Source: Candidatus Aminicenantota bacterium
Lineage (GTDB): Bacteria; Acidobacteriota; Aminicenantia; UBA2199
Direction: 5' to 3'
Length of the DNA: 9,328 nucleotides
NCBI GenBank assembly: GCA_020355945.1
Contig: CP070627.1
Location: forward strand, 1,140,812 to 1,150,139
In this document: piece by piece, positions 1 through 6,738 of the stretch
Numbering within the stretch: position 1 is the stretch's first letter
How the letters are laid out: each line of letters starts with the position of its first letter
The notes under the pieces: generated by a model
Databases searched by the model: none
What the model saw: the letters and a program-made list of their open reading frames with translations, nothing else
Told to the model about the DNA's origin: nothing
Made by a program: the position numbers and the translations under genes

Positions 1-40
1 TTTCGATTGATATTTGCGTACAATCCCAGGGTATTGAAGG

Positions 41-55
41 AAGGTGAATCACCTT
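41..55. repeat. Perfect 15-bp palindrome
   Basis: AAGGTGA-A-TCACCTT is a perfect inverted repeat with 7-bp arms around a single central A. It could be an operator-like site for a dimeric regulator or a small hairpin of a dispersed repeat. It lies about 270 bp upstream of the regulator promoter and inside the doubtful minus-strand frame, so no target gene can be assigned. Confidence 0.5.
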
Positions 56-110
56 TTGCATTTCGTTTTGCAGTAGGCCCGTCGTTCCAGTTGTAGATCA
101 ACTTATTAAG

Positions 111-135
111 CCACAGAACACAGAGGGCACAGAGG
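111..135. repeat. CACAGARR short tandem motif
   Basis: The stretch contains three consecutive near-copies of a CACAGAR unit (CCACAGAA, CACAGAGG, GCACAGAGG). From memory, such CACAGAGAACACAGAGG-like strings recur in intergenic DNA of many environmental bacterial genomes; that is not verified here. It marks this flank as repeat-type intergenic DNA rather than coding sequence. Confidence 0.45.
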
Positions 136-161
136 AGAAATGGGGCCATCTTAATAAAATA

Positions 162-191
162 GAAATAGAAAGGGGACAGGCGAATTATTTC
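162..191. repeat. Inverted repeat enclosing GGGGACAGGC
   Basis: GAAATA (162-167) and TATTTC (186-191) form a 6-bp inverted repeat around an 18-base loop holding GGGGACAGGC (172-181). From memory, GGGGACAGGC-type palindromic ends often flank REP-associated (IS200/IS605-related, Y1) transposase genes. No transposase is in the window, so at most this is the end of a non-autonomous or decayed element. Confidence 0.35.
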
Positions 192-292
192 CACCTCCGT
201 CTTATCTCATCCCAAAACGCCAAAGCATCAAACCTCTTGGGGGATAAATGGTTAATCCGTGACAGGATACTTCTACTTTTAATTCCACTTAC
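185..292 (-). pseudogene. Possible 3' remnant of a decayed gene
   Basis: On the minus strand an open frame of 35 codons (292 down to a TAA at 185-187) ends in RFDALAFWDEIRRRWK followed by the stop. The tryptophan-rich, amphipathic and basic tail looks like a genuine protein C-terminus, but there is no start codon of quality: an in-frame TGA lies just upstream and the other frames do not obviously continue it. The stop codon lies inside the right arm of the inverted repeat with GGGGACAGGC, suggesting both belong to one mobile or repeated unit. The parent family is not recognised, and chance cannot be excluded at this length. Confidence 0.25.
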
Positions 293-321
293 TCATTTTT
301 GGACTGGGAGCGCTGCCTTCT

Positions 322-350
322 TTGAAAAAAAAGAAAAGATGAGCTATAAT
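322..350 (+). promoter_or_regulatory. Near-consensus sigma70-type promoter of the regulator gene
   Basis: TTGAAA (322-327) and TATAAT (345-350) are separated by exactly 17 bp, matching 5/6 and 6/6 of the sigma70 consensus. Transcription would normally begin about 7 bases after the -10 box, at or within a base or two of 357. That is the A of the ATG chosen for the regulator. The gene is therefore predicted to give a leaderless mRNA, which also explains the lack of a Shine-Dalgarno. Confidence 0.7.
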
Positions 351-356
351 CTCACC

Positions 357-2000
357 ATGAAAAAAAATGAATTGACACAGATATTGCAGGAAGGAGAAGG
401 CCAGTTTGTCGAGTTTAAAGAAAAACTGGACAATTCCCTGGTAAAAGAGATTGTTGCTTTTGCAAATGCATCAGGTGGCCGAATTTTCCTGGGAATCGAT
501 GACTCCGGGAAAATAAAAGGACTATCTATAACCAATAGATTAAAATCTCAGATTGTGGACTATGGAAAGAACTGCGACCCTGAAATCCCTTTAAGCCTTG
601 AGACGTTGGACAATATCATGATAATACATGTGCCTGAAGGATTAAACAAGCCCTATCAAGGCAGCAAAGGATTCTATTTAAGACTTGGAGCAAATTCGCA
701 AAAGTTAAAAAGAGACAAAATCCTTGAGTTTAGTATCAACGAAAATAAAATACGCTTTGATGAGCAAATTTGTCCCGATTTTAATTTTAAAGATTTTGAT
801 GACGAAAAATTTGAATATTACCTAAAGCTGGCAGGTATCACCAAAATATTGGATAAAGAGAGTTTTTTAAGGAACCTAAAGGTTTTAAATGAGAAGGGGA
901 TGACAAACGCCGGTGTTCTTTTTTTTGCCAGGAGCCCTTATAAGTATATCTTTTCATCAAAGATACGCTGTGTGCACTTTAGGGGAAACGAAAGAATTGA
1001 AATACTGGATAAAAAAGAAGTAGATAAGGGAATTATCGGCAATATCGAATATGCCATCAACTATATCAAAGAAAGGGTTCCGGTAAGGTTTGAAATCAAA
1101 GGTAGTCGAAGAATAGAGCACCCGGAATTCCCGGAAGACGCTTACAGGGAAGTCATCGTTAATGCTGTTATCCACAGGGATTACTATGAAAGCGGCGAGG
1201 TGGCTGTCGAAAAACTTAAAAACTCAATTTTAATAAACAATCCGGGAGGTTTAATACCATCATTTCCGCGGGAACAGTTCGGGAACTGGAGCTGGCCACG
1301 AAACAGGTTACTGGCAGATTTGCTATCCAAAACAATTTTTATGGAAAAAGTGGGTACAGGAATCCGACGAATAAGGAAATTTTGCCTGGAGAATAACAAT
1401 GCCATTGATATAAAGCCTGGTGATACATATTTTTCTGTTGAAATGAAATCCCCAAAGGCGATAGAAATCACAGAGCAAAACGTCGGAGAAAACGTCGGGG
1501 TAAACGTCGGAGAAAATTTAAGTAAGAATCAAAATCTGATTCTCCAATTGTTATTGGAAAATAAATATCTTTCAATAGAAAAACTGGCTGAAACGCTTGG
1601 TATAACTGTCAGAAGCATTGAAAGAAATATTTCCGGGTTAAAAGAAAAGGGATTATTGGAACGGATTGGGTCCGATAAAACCGGGTATTGGAAAGTCAAT
1701 ACAATCGAAAAATTTACTCTTGATGTCGGAGAAAACGCCGGGGTAAATGTCGGGGTAAACGTCGGAGAAAACGTCGGGGTAAATTTAAGTAAGAATCAGA
1801 ATCTGATTCTCCAATTGTTATTGGAAAATAAAGAACTTTCAATAGAAAAACTGGCCGAAAGCCTTGGTATAGCAGCCAGAAGCATTGAAAGAAATATTTC
1901 CATATTAAAAGACAAAGGATTATTGGAGCGGATCGGTTCCGATAGAACCGGTTATTGGAAAGTCACACCAGGTGGCGCACAAATCATAGGATGTTCGTAG
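357..2000 (+). CDS. AlbA_2/Schlafen-like and RecG-C-like predicted transcriptional regulator with duplicated winged helices
   Basis: 547 residues. Residues about 13-125 form an AlbA_2 (Schlafen-type, PF04326) domain: EGQFVEFKE at 15-23, then EIVAFANASGGRIFLGIDD. Residues about 255-345 match the RecG C-terminal-like ATP-binding module of COG2865 proteins (EVIVNAVIHRDY near 265-276, NNPGGL, GTGIRRI). Residues 388-447 and 477-536 are two winged-helix modules identical at 53 of 60 positions, each preceded by VGEN/VGVN repeats. Proteins of this family are predicted cytoplasmic DNA-binding regulators; the target is unknown. ATG 357 is chosen over ATG 339 and TTG 237 because the family normally starts just before EGQFVEFKE and because the promoter at 322-350 puts the transcript start there. 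The gene stands alone and converges with the minus-strand operon. It could regulate that operon, but no operator links them. Confidence 0.88.
   Translation: MKKNELTQILQEGEGQFVEFKEKLDNSLVKEIVAFANASGGRIFLGIDDSGKIKGLSITNRLKSQIVDYGKNCDPEIPLSLETLDNIMIIHVPEGLNKPYQGSKGFYLRLGANSQKLKRDKILEFSINENKIRFDEQICPDFNFKDFDDEKFEYYLKLAGITKILDKESFLRNLKVLNEKGMTNAGVLFFARSPYKYIFSSKIRCVHFRGNERIEILDKKEVDKGIIGNIEYAINYIKERVPVRFEIKGSRRIEHPEFPEDAYREVIVNAVIHRDYYESGEVAVEKLKNSILINNPGGLIPSFPREQFGNWSWPRNRLLADLLSKTIFMEKVGTGIRRIRKFCLENNNAIDIKPGDTYFSVEMKSPKAIEITEQNVGENVGVNVGENLSKNQNLILQLLLENKYLSIEKLAETLGITVRSIERNISGLKEKGLLERIGSDKTGYWKVNTIEKFTLDVGENAGVNVGVNVGENVGVNLSKNQNLILQLLLENKELSIEKLAESLGIAARSIERNISILKDKGLLERIGSDRTGYWKVTPGGAQIIGCS
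1482..1517 (+). repeat. Three 12-bp in-frame repeats (first linker)
   Basis: Three tandem copies of a 12-bp unit alternate GTCGGAGAAAAC and GTCGGGGTAAAC, the last ending in T. They encode VGEN, VGVN and VGEN immediately before the first winged-helix module. In-frame 12-bp units can expand or shrink by slippage without breaking the reading frame. Confidence 0.9.
1518..1697 (+). repeat. First copy of a duplicated 180-bp winged-helix segment
   Basis: This segment and 1785-1964 are direct repeats offset by 267 bp. The encoded 60-residue modules differ at only 7 positions (Y/E, T/S, T/A, V/A, G/I, E/D, K/R). Two changes lie in the presumed recognition region (LGITVRSIERNIS versus LGIAARSIERNIS). 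The duplication is an internal tandem duplication of a DNA-binding domain, including its 12-bp repeat linker. Confidence 0.92.
1725..1784 (+). repeat. Five 12-bp in-frame repeats (second linker)
   Basis: Five tandem copies of the same 12-bp unit encode VGEN, AGVN, VGVN, VGEN and VGVN between the two winged-helix modules. The second unit differs by a C (GCCGGGGTAAAT). With the first array this shows two different copy numbers (3 and 5) in front of near-identical modules. Confidence 0.9.
1785..1964 (+). repeat. Second copy of the duplicated winged-helix segment
   Basis: Second copy of the 180-bp segment at 1518-1697, in the same frame. It is followed by only 11 residues before the stop, so it forms the true C-terminus of the regulator. 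Confidence 0.92.
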
Positions 2001-2057
2001 GGGATACGGAATAATGATGATAACAGGCAAAGTAAAGTATAAAAACTTCGAGGAACG

Positions 2058-2088
2058 AAAAAAAAGGAGAATCTTTTCCACTTTTTTT
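2058..2088. terminator. Weak bidirectional terminator between convergent genes
   Basis: An A8 run (2058-2065) is followed by GGAGA-ATCT-TTTCC (2066-2079, five pairs including one G-U) and, after a two-base bulge, T7 (2082-2088). The A and T runs extend the stem and provide a U-tract in either direction. It lies in the 115-bp space between the stop of the plus-strand regulator and the stop of the minus-strand propeller gene, where a shared terminator is expected. The stem is short, so strength is uncertain. Confidence 0.4.
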
Positions 2089-2115
2089 ACCTTTCAAAAC
2101 ACCGCATTAATTTTT

Positions 2116-5100
2116 TCATTCTGACCAAAGAGTATTTTCCCGGACCCAGTTGCGGAACAGCAAACCGCAAATCCGGTAGCTATTTTTGTATTTTTCCAGA
2201 ATACCGGTTGCCAACATATCACGAGAGGTGTCCAACAGCCTTGCGCGATCTGTAATGGTTTCATCGACTGAAATCGCATCGCCTTCCAAAAGAGGAATGG
2301 AGCCGATGGTTTTAAATGTTTCAATGGGAACGCCTTTTTCATCGGCAGCCAGGGCCAAAATGCGGCGTTCAGCACTATTCATGGTATCCCAGAAGTTTTC
2401 CTTGAAAAATCGATCGATGTCGCCCCGTTCTTCGTGAAGCCAGATGAGACCTTCGTGGTAATGCCGCGATTCGATTTTAATGTTTTCCTTGCGTTTGCTT
2501 GAAGCGGCTGAAGCCAGTTGGCGGGCCAGGGCCGGGTAACCCCCGGAATCTTTGTAAATAGAATCCAGCACTGACTGTTCAACTTCCAGTCCCATGGCAT
2601 GACCGATTTCAGTTATCATTTCGGTGCATTCATTTTGGTCCAGGGGTTTGAGATAAAATTCTTGAAAGAAGCGATAAAAGGGATTGGTATCCACCCCGGG
2701 AATTTTGAAACTGTTGACGCGATTGAAAAGGGGTTGGCGGTCGGCGATGATTAATGAAACCAGTCGGTCACCGCCTTCCTGCCCCAAAGCACGGAGAATC
2801 CCGGTGAAAAGTATAAACCGCTCCGCCTGCCTAACCTTATCATGTTGGATGCCGGTATTCGGAAATAACCGTTCAATCTCATCCATCACTATCACCAACG
2901 GCTGGTTGTTTTTTAAACGTTTCTGTATATCTCGCCGGGTTTCCAATGCGTCCCGGAAAACAGGACCACTCATTCTACAGTCTGCTTTTAATCCCGGGGG
3001 ATTCCATTTATTGCCATAACGGGCACGACCCCAGCGGTCGTAACGAGATATAATTTCCATGAGCAACTGGTCCGGCCACTGCTCATCCCGGCGATTATAG
3101 AGCTGCAAATCGATCATAATCGTGGGATAGGTATTGAGACGTTGGCATAATACGTTCAGCAGGCTGCTTTTCCCGGCTTTGCGGGGGCCGGTCAAGGCCA
3201 CGTGTTCACGGCGGTTAAGGGCGTGGAATAATTCATCGATTAATGATTTTCGCCCGAAAAAGAAACGGGCTTCATCCAGGGCATTACGCATGTCGAACAG
3301 GTCTTGCTGCCCTAAGTATCGGCGCAGCAGTCCGTCCTGGGCTTCGCGTACTGCATCGGGCCCCGCTGCAATTTTGGTACGAATAAACGGAAGGGCTATC
3401 GGTACGATTACCGTATTGTGCCGCAGCCTGTATACGTCCAACTGCCTGGCGGCGGCTGAGTCAAGTGCATTGGGAAATACAAGATAGGATTCACGGCTGT
3501 GAGTTGCCTGGGATTTTTTTAACGCTTTATAGGCTTCCAGGACTTCTTCCACCGGGAGAAGGTCTCCCAATGCAATGCGGATATATATTTTAGTTTCGTC
3601 AGAACTCAAGATTAAAGTCCTGTAATTAAGGATTTCCACGGGTTTACCCAGGGTTTCGAAAAATTCGCGGGCGCTTTCCAACAGGGGTTTATAACGTGAA
3701 GCTATTTTCAATTTACGTTGATACATATTCCAGGCGACGAAAAAAATTAAACCCGCGGTGATTATAACCAATGCAAGAACCAAATATATGAGGGCCCCCA
3801 GGGGAACAAACACCCGCCCGCTGACCAACCTTCCACCGGCTAAAACTGCCAACCGCCCGTCCGGTGCAAAATCAAGCATTTCGATCCTGGATACTTCAGG
3901 TAATCCGTCATCGATGGTCAGCGTCTTTATATCGTTTCTACCAGGACTAAAGCCAACCACCGAGGCCGGTATTTTATCCTGTCCATCGATGCCCATCCAT
4001 ACGGTTCCGCCGGGAGAGACTGTTACCACTCGAACGGATGAAGGCTGTAATCTTCCTTTTGACGTAATTTGCTTGATAACTTTATTTTTAAGACGGTAAA
4101 GCCCGGCAGTGGTCCCCACCCATACGGTTTTTTCATCCGGGTCCAGCGCCATATCCAATACCTGGCCCCTGGGGACCTTTATTTTTGTTTCCTGGATTTC
4201 GCCTCTTGTCGAAACATATTTTATATAGGTATCCTGTCGTGGAAGTGGATCCTGGGGATCGAGGAATAAAACGGGGGAGATCGGGTTAAAGGCGAAATAG
4301 GCGGAACCATCCGGCAGCGCAAGCACCACATCCACGGGCCCCGGGTCTGAGTTACTTTTAACGGTAAAAATAACTCTTCCCTTATTAACCAGTGCCGCCC
4401 CGTCATTGGTGCCGATCCATGCCAGGGGTTTAGCATCATTACCGGGTACTTGAGAAATATCCAGGATGGTCATGTTGGGGAGACCATCTTTTGTTCCAAA
4501 TCGTGTGAATTTTCCATTTTCCCGGCGTAACTCAAGACCACCCATTGTGTAGCCTACCCAGACGCCTCCATCCGGTGCTTTTTCAAGAACATTGATGGGA
4601 AAACCAATATCCGCCGCAAAGGAAGTTGCATTGGTGGCAGTTGATTTTAACAGGCCCGTAAGTCTTGTTCTCCATAAAATAAACGATTTGTCATTACTAT
4701 GATATGAAATTCGTCCCAACCATTTTTCCAACCACCCAGCATTTAACGTCTCCTTCCTGCCGGGAACGCCATCATTATTCCACCCTAGAGATGTAATTCT
4801 GTAATCGGATTGAAACCATATTTTCCCATTAGAGTCAGGAAGAGTTAATTTATTAATTTTATTGTCTCTATCCCAGTCTCTATCGTTAGGCTTTATTCCA
4901 AGTGTTTGTAAATCGATTTTTTTCCAATTTTTGATTTTTGGATTATAACGATATAAAGTGTTTTCGCCGCACAGTGCCCAAAGCACACCGTCATTATACT
5001 CACGTATTTCTTCAACAGCGTTGATATCTTTATAAAATTTTTCATATTTCCATTTTCCATCTTTATTGGAATATTTCAAAAGGCCTGTACTGGTGGCGAT

Positions 5101-6738
5101 CCAGAGATTACCGGAAATATCTTGATATAATGCATTGACCGGCCCTTTGACGCTTTCGGGAAGATAAACTATTTCCGTTCGTTTACTGTGAGGTTCGTAA
5201 CGAACTGCCGCTTTATAAGTGCCGAACCATATTGAACCCCCGGCGTTCTCTCTAATCGCTCGTATACTTCCCAATTTCCCGCTGTCCACTATCATGGTTT
5301 TATTTAAGTTTCGAGTATTCCATTTGCCGTAATATAACCCATCTTCAGTAGATATCCAAACCGTACCTCCCGCATCTTCAAAAACAGCCAATGTCTTAAT
5401 TTTATTTTTAAAAGGCTGCCATATCTTAGAAGAGGGCTGTATACCTTCAATCTGCCCCTCATCTATTAAAAAAACAGCCCCGGATTTTGTAAAAAATATA
5501 TCATTATTAGAAAAATTTGATGAGCCCACCAAATAAGGATACCAATATCCTTTCTTAATATCGTACTGAGAAATTTCACCAAAATGGAAGCTAAAACTTT
5601 TTCTACTACCACTACCTCCATGGGTTTGAATTATCGAGAATCGACCGCTAAAATCTGTTTTAAAAAGAGACCTTATAGTCCGTGGATAATATAAGTAATC
5701 CAAATCAATGGGCTTCCATAAATCCATTTTAACATTTTCCCGAAGAAATAAACCCTGTTCTGAAATTGCCCAATTTTGCCTGTTAAACTTGAAAAAACTG
5801 GAAAAGGGAAAACAAGAAGGCAAACCATTTTTTAATTTATAAGATTGCCATTCATTTGTCCCGGGTTTATAACACAAATATCTCCACCCCTCAATACGAA
5901 ACCAGATATCTTTGTTTTTTCCCATCTTTATTGAATAAGTTTCATTTTTTCCGGTAATGATTTTGGGAACAACTTTTATCCAACCATTTAGAGCGCCATT
6001 ACTTCTAAATATACCCTGGCCTGTCGCCAGCCAGATATTTCCTTTCCAATCCTCTGCTATATCATTTACATACGGTTTCTTTTTTAAATTGAGATTTTTA
6101 TCCCAAAATTTAATTTTTTTATCTTGATAATCATAACTCGCAATCACCCCGTAACCGCCAAACCACAATATTCCCCTGCTGTCTTCGTAAATGGAGTTTA
6201 TCCATTTTTTATCAAATTCTTTGAAGTGCTGCAATTGTCCGGTTTTAGGATTATAACGCGCAATACCTTCATCATCTCTATATTCATATGCAATCCATAT
6301 GAATCCGGCTCGATCTTGATAGGCTGTTCTTACCTCCCTATCCCTATCACCTTCTTTAAATTGCGGGACCAATTGAGTACCCCCGGGCTTCCAACGATGG
6401 ATGCCATGCCGCCAACTAGAAAAAAACCAGAGTGCGCCGGAATTGTCCTCGAATATATTCTTTGGTATAATAAACTCATTATCTGATGTCGGAATCGTAT
6501 GCCAGGTTTGAGTGGCTGGATCATAATACGTCACACCATTACCCCGGTTGCCAAACCAAATCTTACCATCACGGGCAATATGAACCGAATGAACACCATA
6601 TCCGGCAAGGCCATCTTCCTTAGTAAATATACGCCAATCACCCTTCTCCGGGTCGCATCGAACCAGGCCAATGCCGGTGCCTATCCAGATAACGTCTGAG
6701 TTATCAACGTCAAATGTCGTGAAATAAGCGGGAAGCAC
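2116..6738 (-). CDS. Giant propeller sensor with one membrane helix and a C-terminal AAA/STAND-like ATPase
   Basis: 1,540 residues. Residues about 10-970 hold about 20 propeller-blade signatures of the two-component-regulator (Reg_prop) type, such as VIWIGTGIGL, KIWFGNRGNG, TVWISTEDGL, NLWIATSTGL and TVWVGTTAGL. That is enough for two or three beta-propellers. Residues about 979-1003 are one strong hydrophobic helix followed by basic YQRKLK. After an unrecognised alpha/beta linker comes an ATPase beginning FFFGRKSLIDEL, with Walker A GPRKAGKS (1184-1191) and Walker B VIVMDE (1282-1287). A winged-helix-like tail (ILEKYKNSYRICGLLFRNWV) ends the protein. No histidine-kinase domain follows, unlike hybrid two-component sensors. 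The GTG at 6738 is the only start available: an in-frame TAG lies at 6751-6753. It has no Shine-Dalgarno and no signal peptide, and it overlaps the AAA-TIR gene by 29 bp. Translational coupling or a frameshifted fusion with that gene is likely. Ligand and output are unknown. Confidence 0.85.
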   Translation of the reverse strand: MLPAYFTTFDVDNSDVIWIGTGIGLVRCDPEKGDWRIFTKEDGLAGYGVHSVHIARDGKIWFGNRGNGVTYYDPATQTWHTIPTSDNEFIIPKNIFEDNSGALWFFSSWRHGIHRWKPGGTQLVPQFKEGDRDREVRTAYQDRAGFIWIAYEYRDDEGIARYNPKTGQLQHFKEFDKKWINSIYEDSRGILWFGGYGVIASYDYQDKKIKFWDKNLNLKKKPYVNDIAEDWKGNIWLATGQGIFRSNGALNGWIKVVPKIITGKNETYSIKMGKNKDIWFRIEGWRYLCYKPGTNEWQSYKLKNGLPSCFPFSSFFKFNRQNWAISEQGLFLRENVKMDLWKPIDLDYLYYPRTIRSLFKTDFSGRFSIIQTHGGSGSRKSFSFHFGEISQYDIKKGYWYPYLVGSSNFSNNDIFFTKSGAVFLIDEGQIEGIQPSSKIWQPFKNKIKTLAVFEDAGGTVWISTEDGLYYGKWNTRNLNKTMIVDSGKLGSIRAIRENAGGSIWFGTYKAAVRYEPHSKRTEIVYLPESVKGPVNALYQDISGNLWIATSTGLLKYSNKDGKWKYEKFYKDINAVEEIREYNDGVLWALCGENTLYRYNPKIKNWKKIDLQTLGIKPNDRDWDRDNKINKLTLPDSNGKIWFQSDYRITSLGWNNDGVPGRKETLNAGWLEKWLGRISYHSNDKSFILWRTRLTGLLKSTATNATSFAADIGFPINVLEKAPDGGVWVGYTMGGLELRRENGKFTRFGTKDGLPNMTILDISQVPGNDAKPLAWIGTNDGAALVNKGRVIFTVKSNSDPGPVDVVLALPDGSAYFAFNPISPVLFLDPQDPLPRQDTYIKYVSTRGEIQETKIKVPRGQVLDMALDPDEKTVWVGTTAGLYRLKNKVIKQITSKGRLQPSSVRVVTVSPGGTVWMGIDGQDKIPASVVGFSPGRNDIKTLTIDDGLPEVSRIEMLDFAPDGRLAVLAGGRLVSGRVFVPLGALIYLVLALVIITAGLIFFVAWNMYQRKLKIASRYKPLLESAREFFETLGKPVEILNYRTLILSSDETKIYIRIALGDLLPVEEVLEAYKALKKSQATHSRESYLVFPNALDSAAARQLDVYRLRHNTVIVPIALPFIRTKIAAGPDAVREAQDGLLRRYLGQQDLFDMRNALDEARFFFGRKSLIDELFHALNRREHVALTGPRKAGKSSLLNVLCQRLNTYPTIMIDLQLYNRRDEQWPDQLLMEIISRYDRWGRARYGNKWNPPGLKADCRMSGPVFRDALETRRDIQKRLKNNQPLVIVMDEIERLFPNTGIQHDKVRQAERFILFTGILRALGQEGGDRLVSLIIADRQPLFNRVNSFKIPGVDTNPFYRFFQEFYLKPLDQNECTEMITEIGHAMGLEVEQSVLDSIYKDSGGYPALARQLASAASSKRKENIKIESRHYHEGLIWLHEERGDIDRFFKENFWDTMNSAERRILALAADEKGVPIETFKTIGSIPLLEGDAISVDETITDRARLLDTSRDMLATGILEKYKNSYRICGLLFRNWVRENTLWSE

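Larger units (their letters stand above)
1..149 (-). other. Short open frame running off the left edge; doubtful gene
   Basis: On the minus strand an ATG at 149 opens a frame with no stop before the window edge (49 codons). Its start is hydrophobic (MAPFLLCALCVLWLNKLIY) and continues WNDGPTAKRNAKGDSPSFN. The hydrophobic stretch LCALCVLW is simply the translation of the CACAGAGG-type repeat at 111-135, and no Shine-Dalgarno precedes the ATG. I do not recognise a protein family. It may be a chance frame across an intergenic repeat, or the beginning of a small gene continuing to the left. Confidence 0.2.

Noticed and set aside
237..356. TTG at 237 and ATG at 339 as regulator starts
   Set aside because: Both lie upstream of the predicted transcript start near 357; the extra residues are not part of the family's normal N-terminus.
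1482..1784. Repeats as a CRISPR array
   Set aside because: The units are contiguous 12-bp in-frame codons with no unique spacers and lie within a coding gene.
2094..2375. 93-residue minus-strand frame at the 3' end of the propeller gene
   Set aside because: Out-of-frame shadow of the well-supported ATPase tail.
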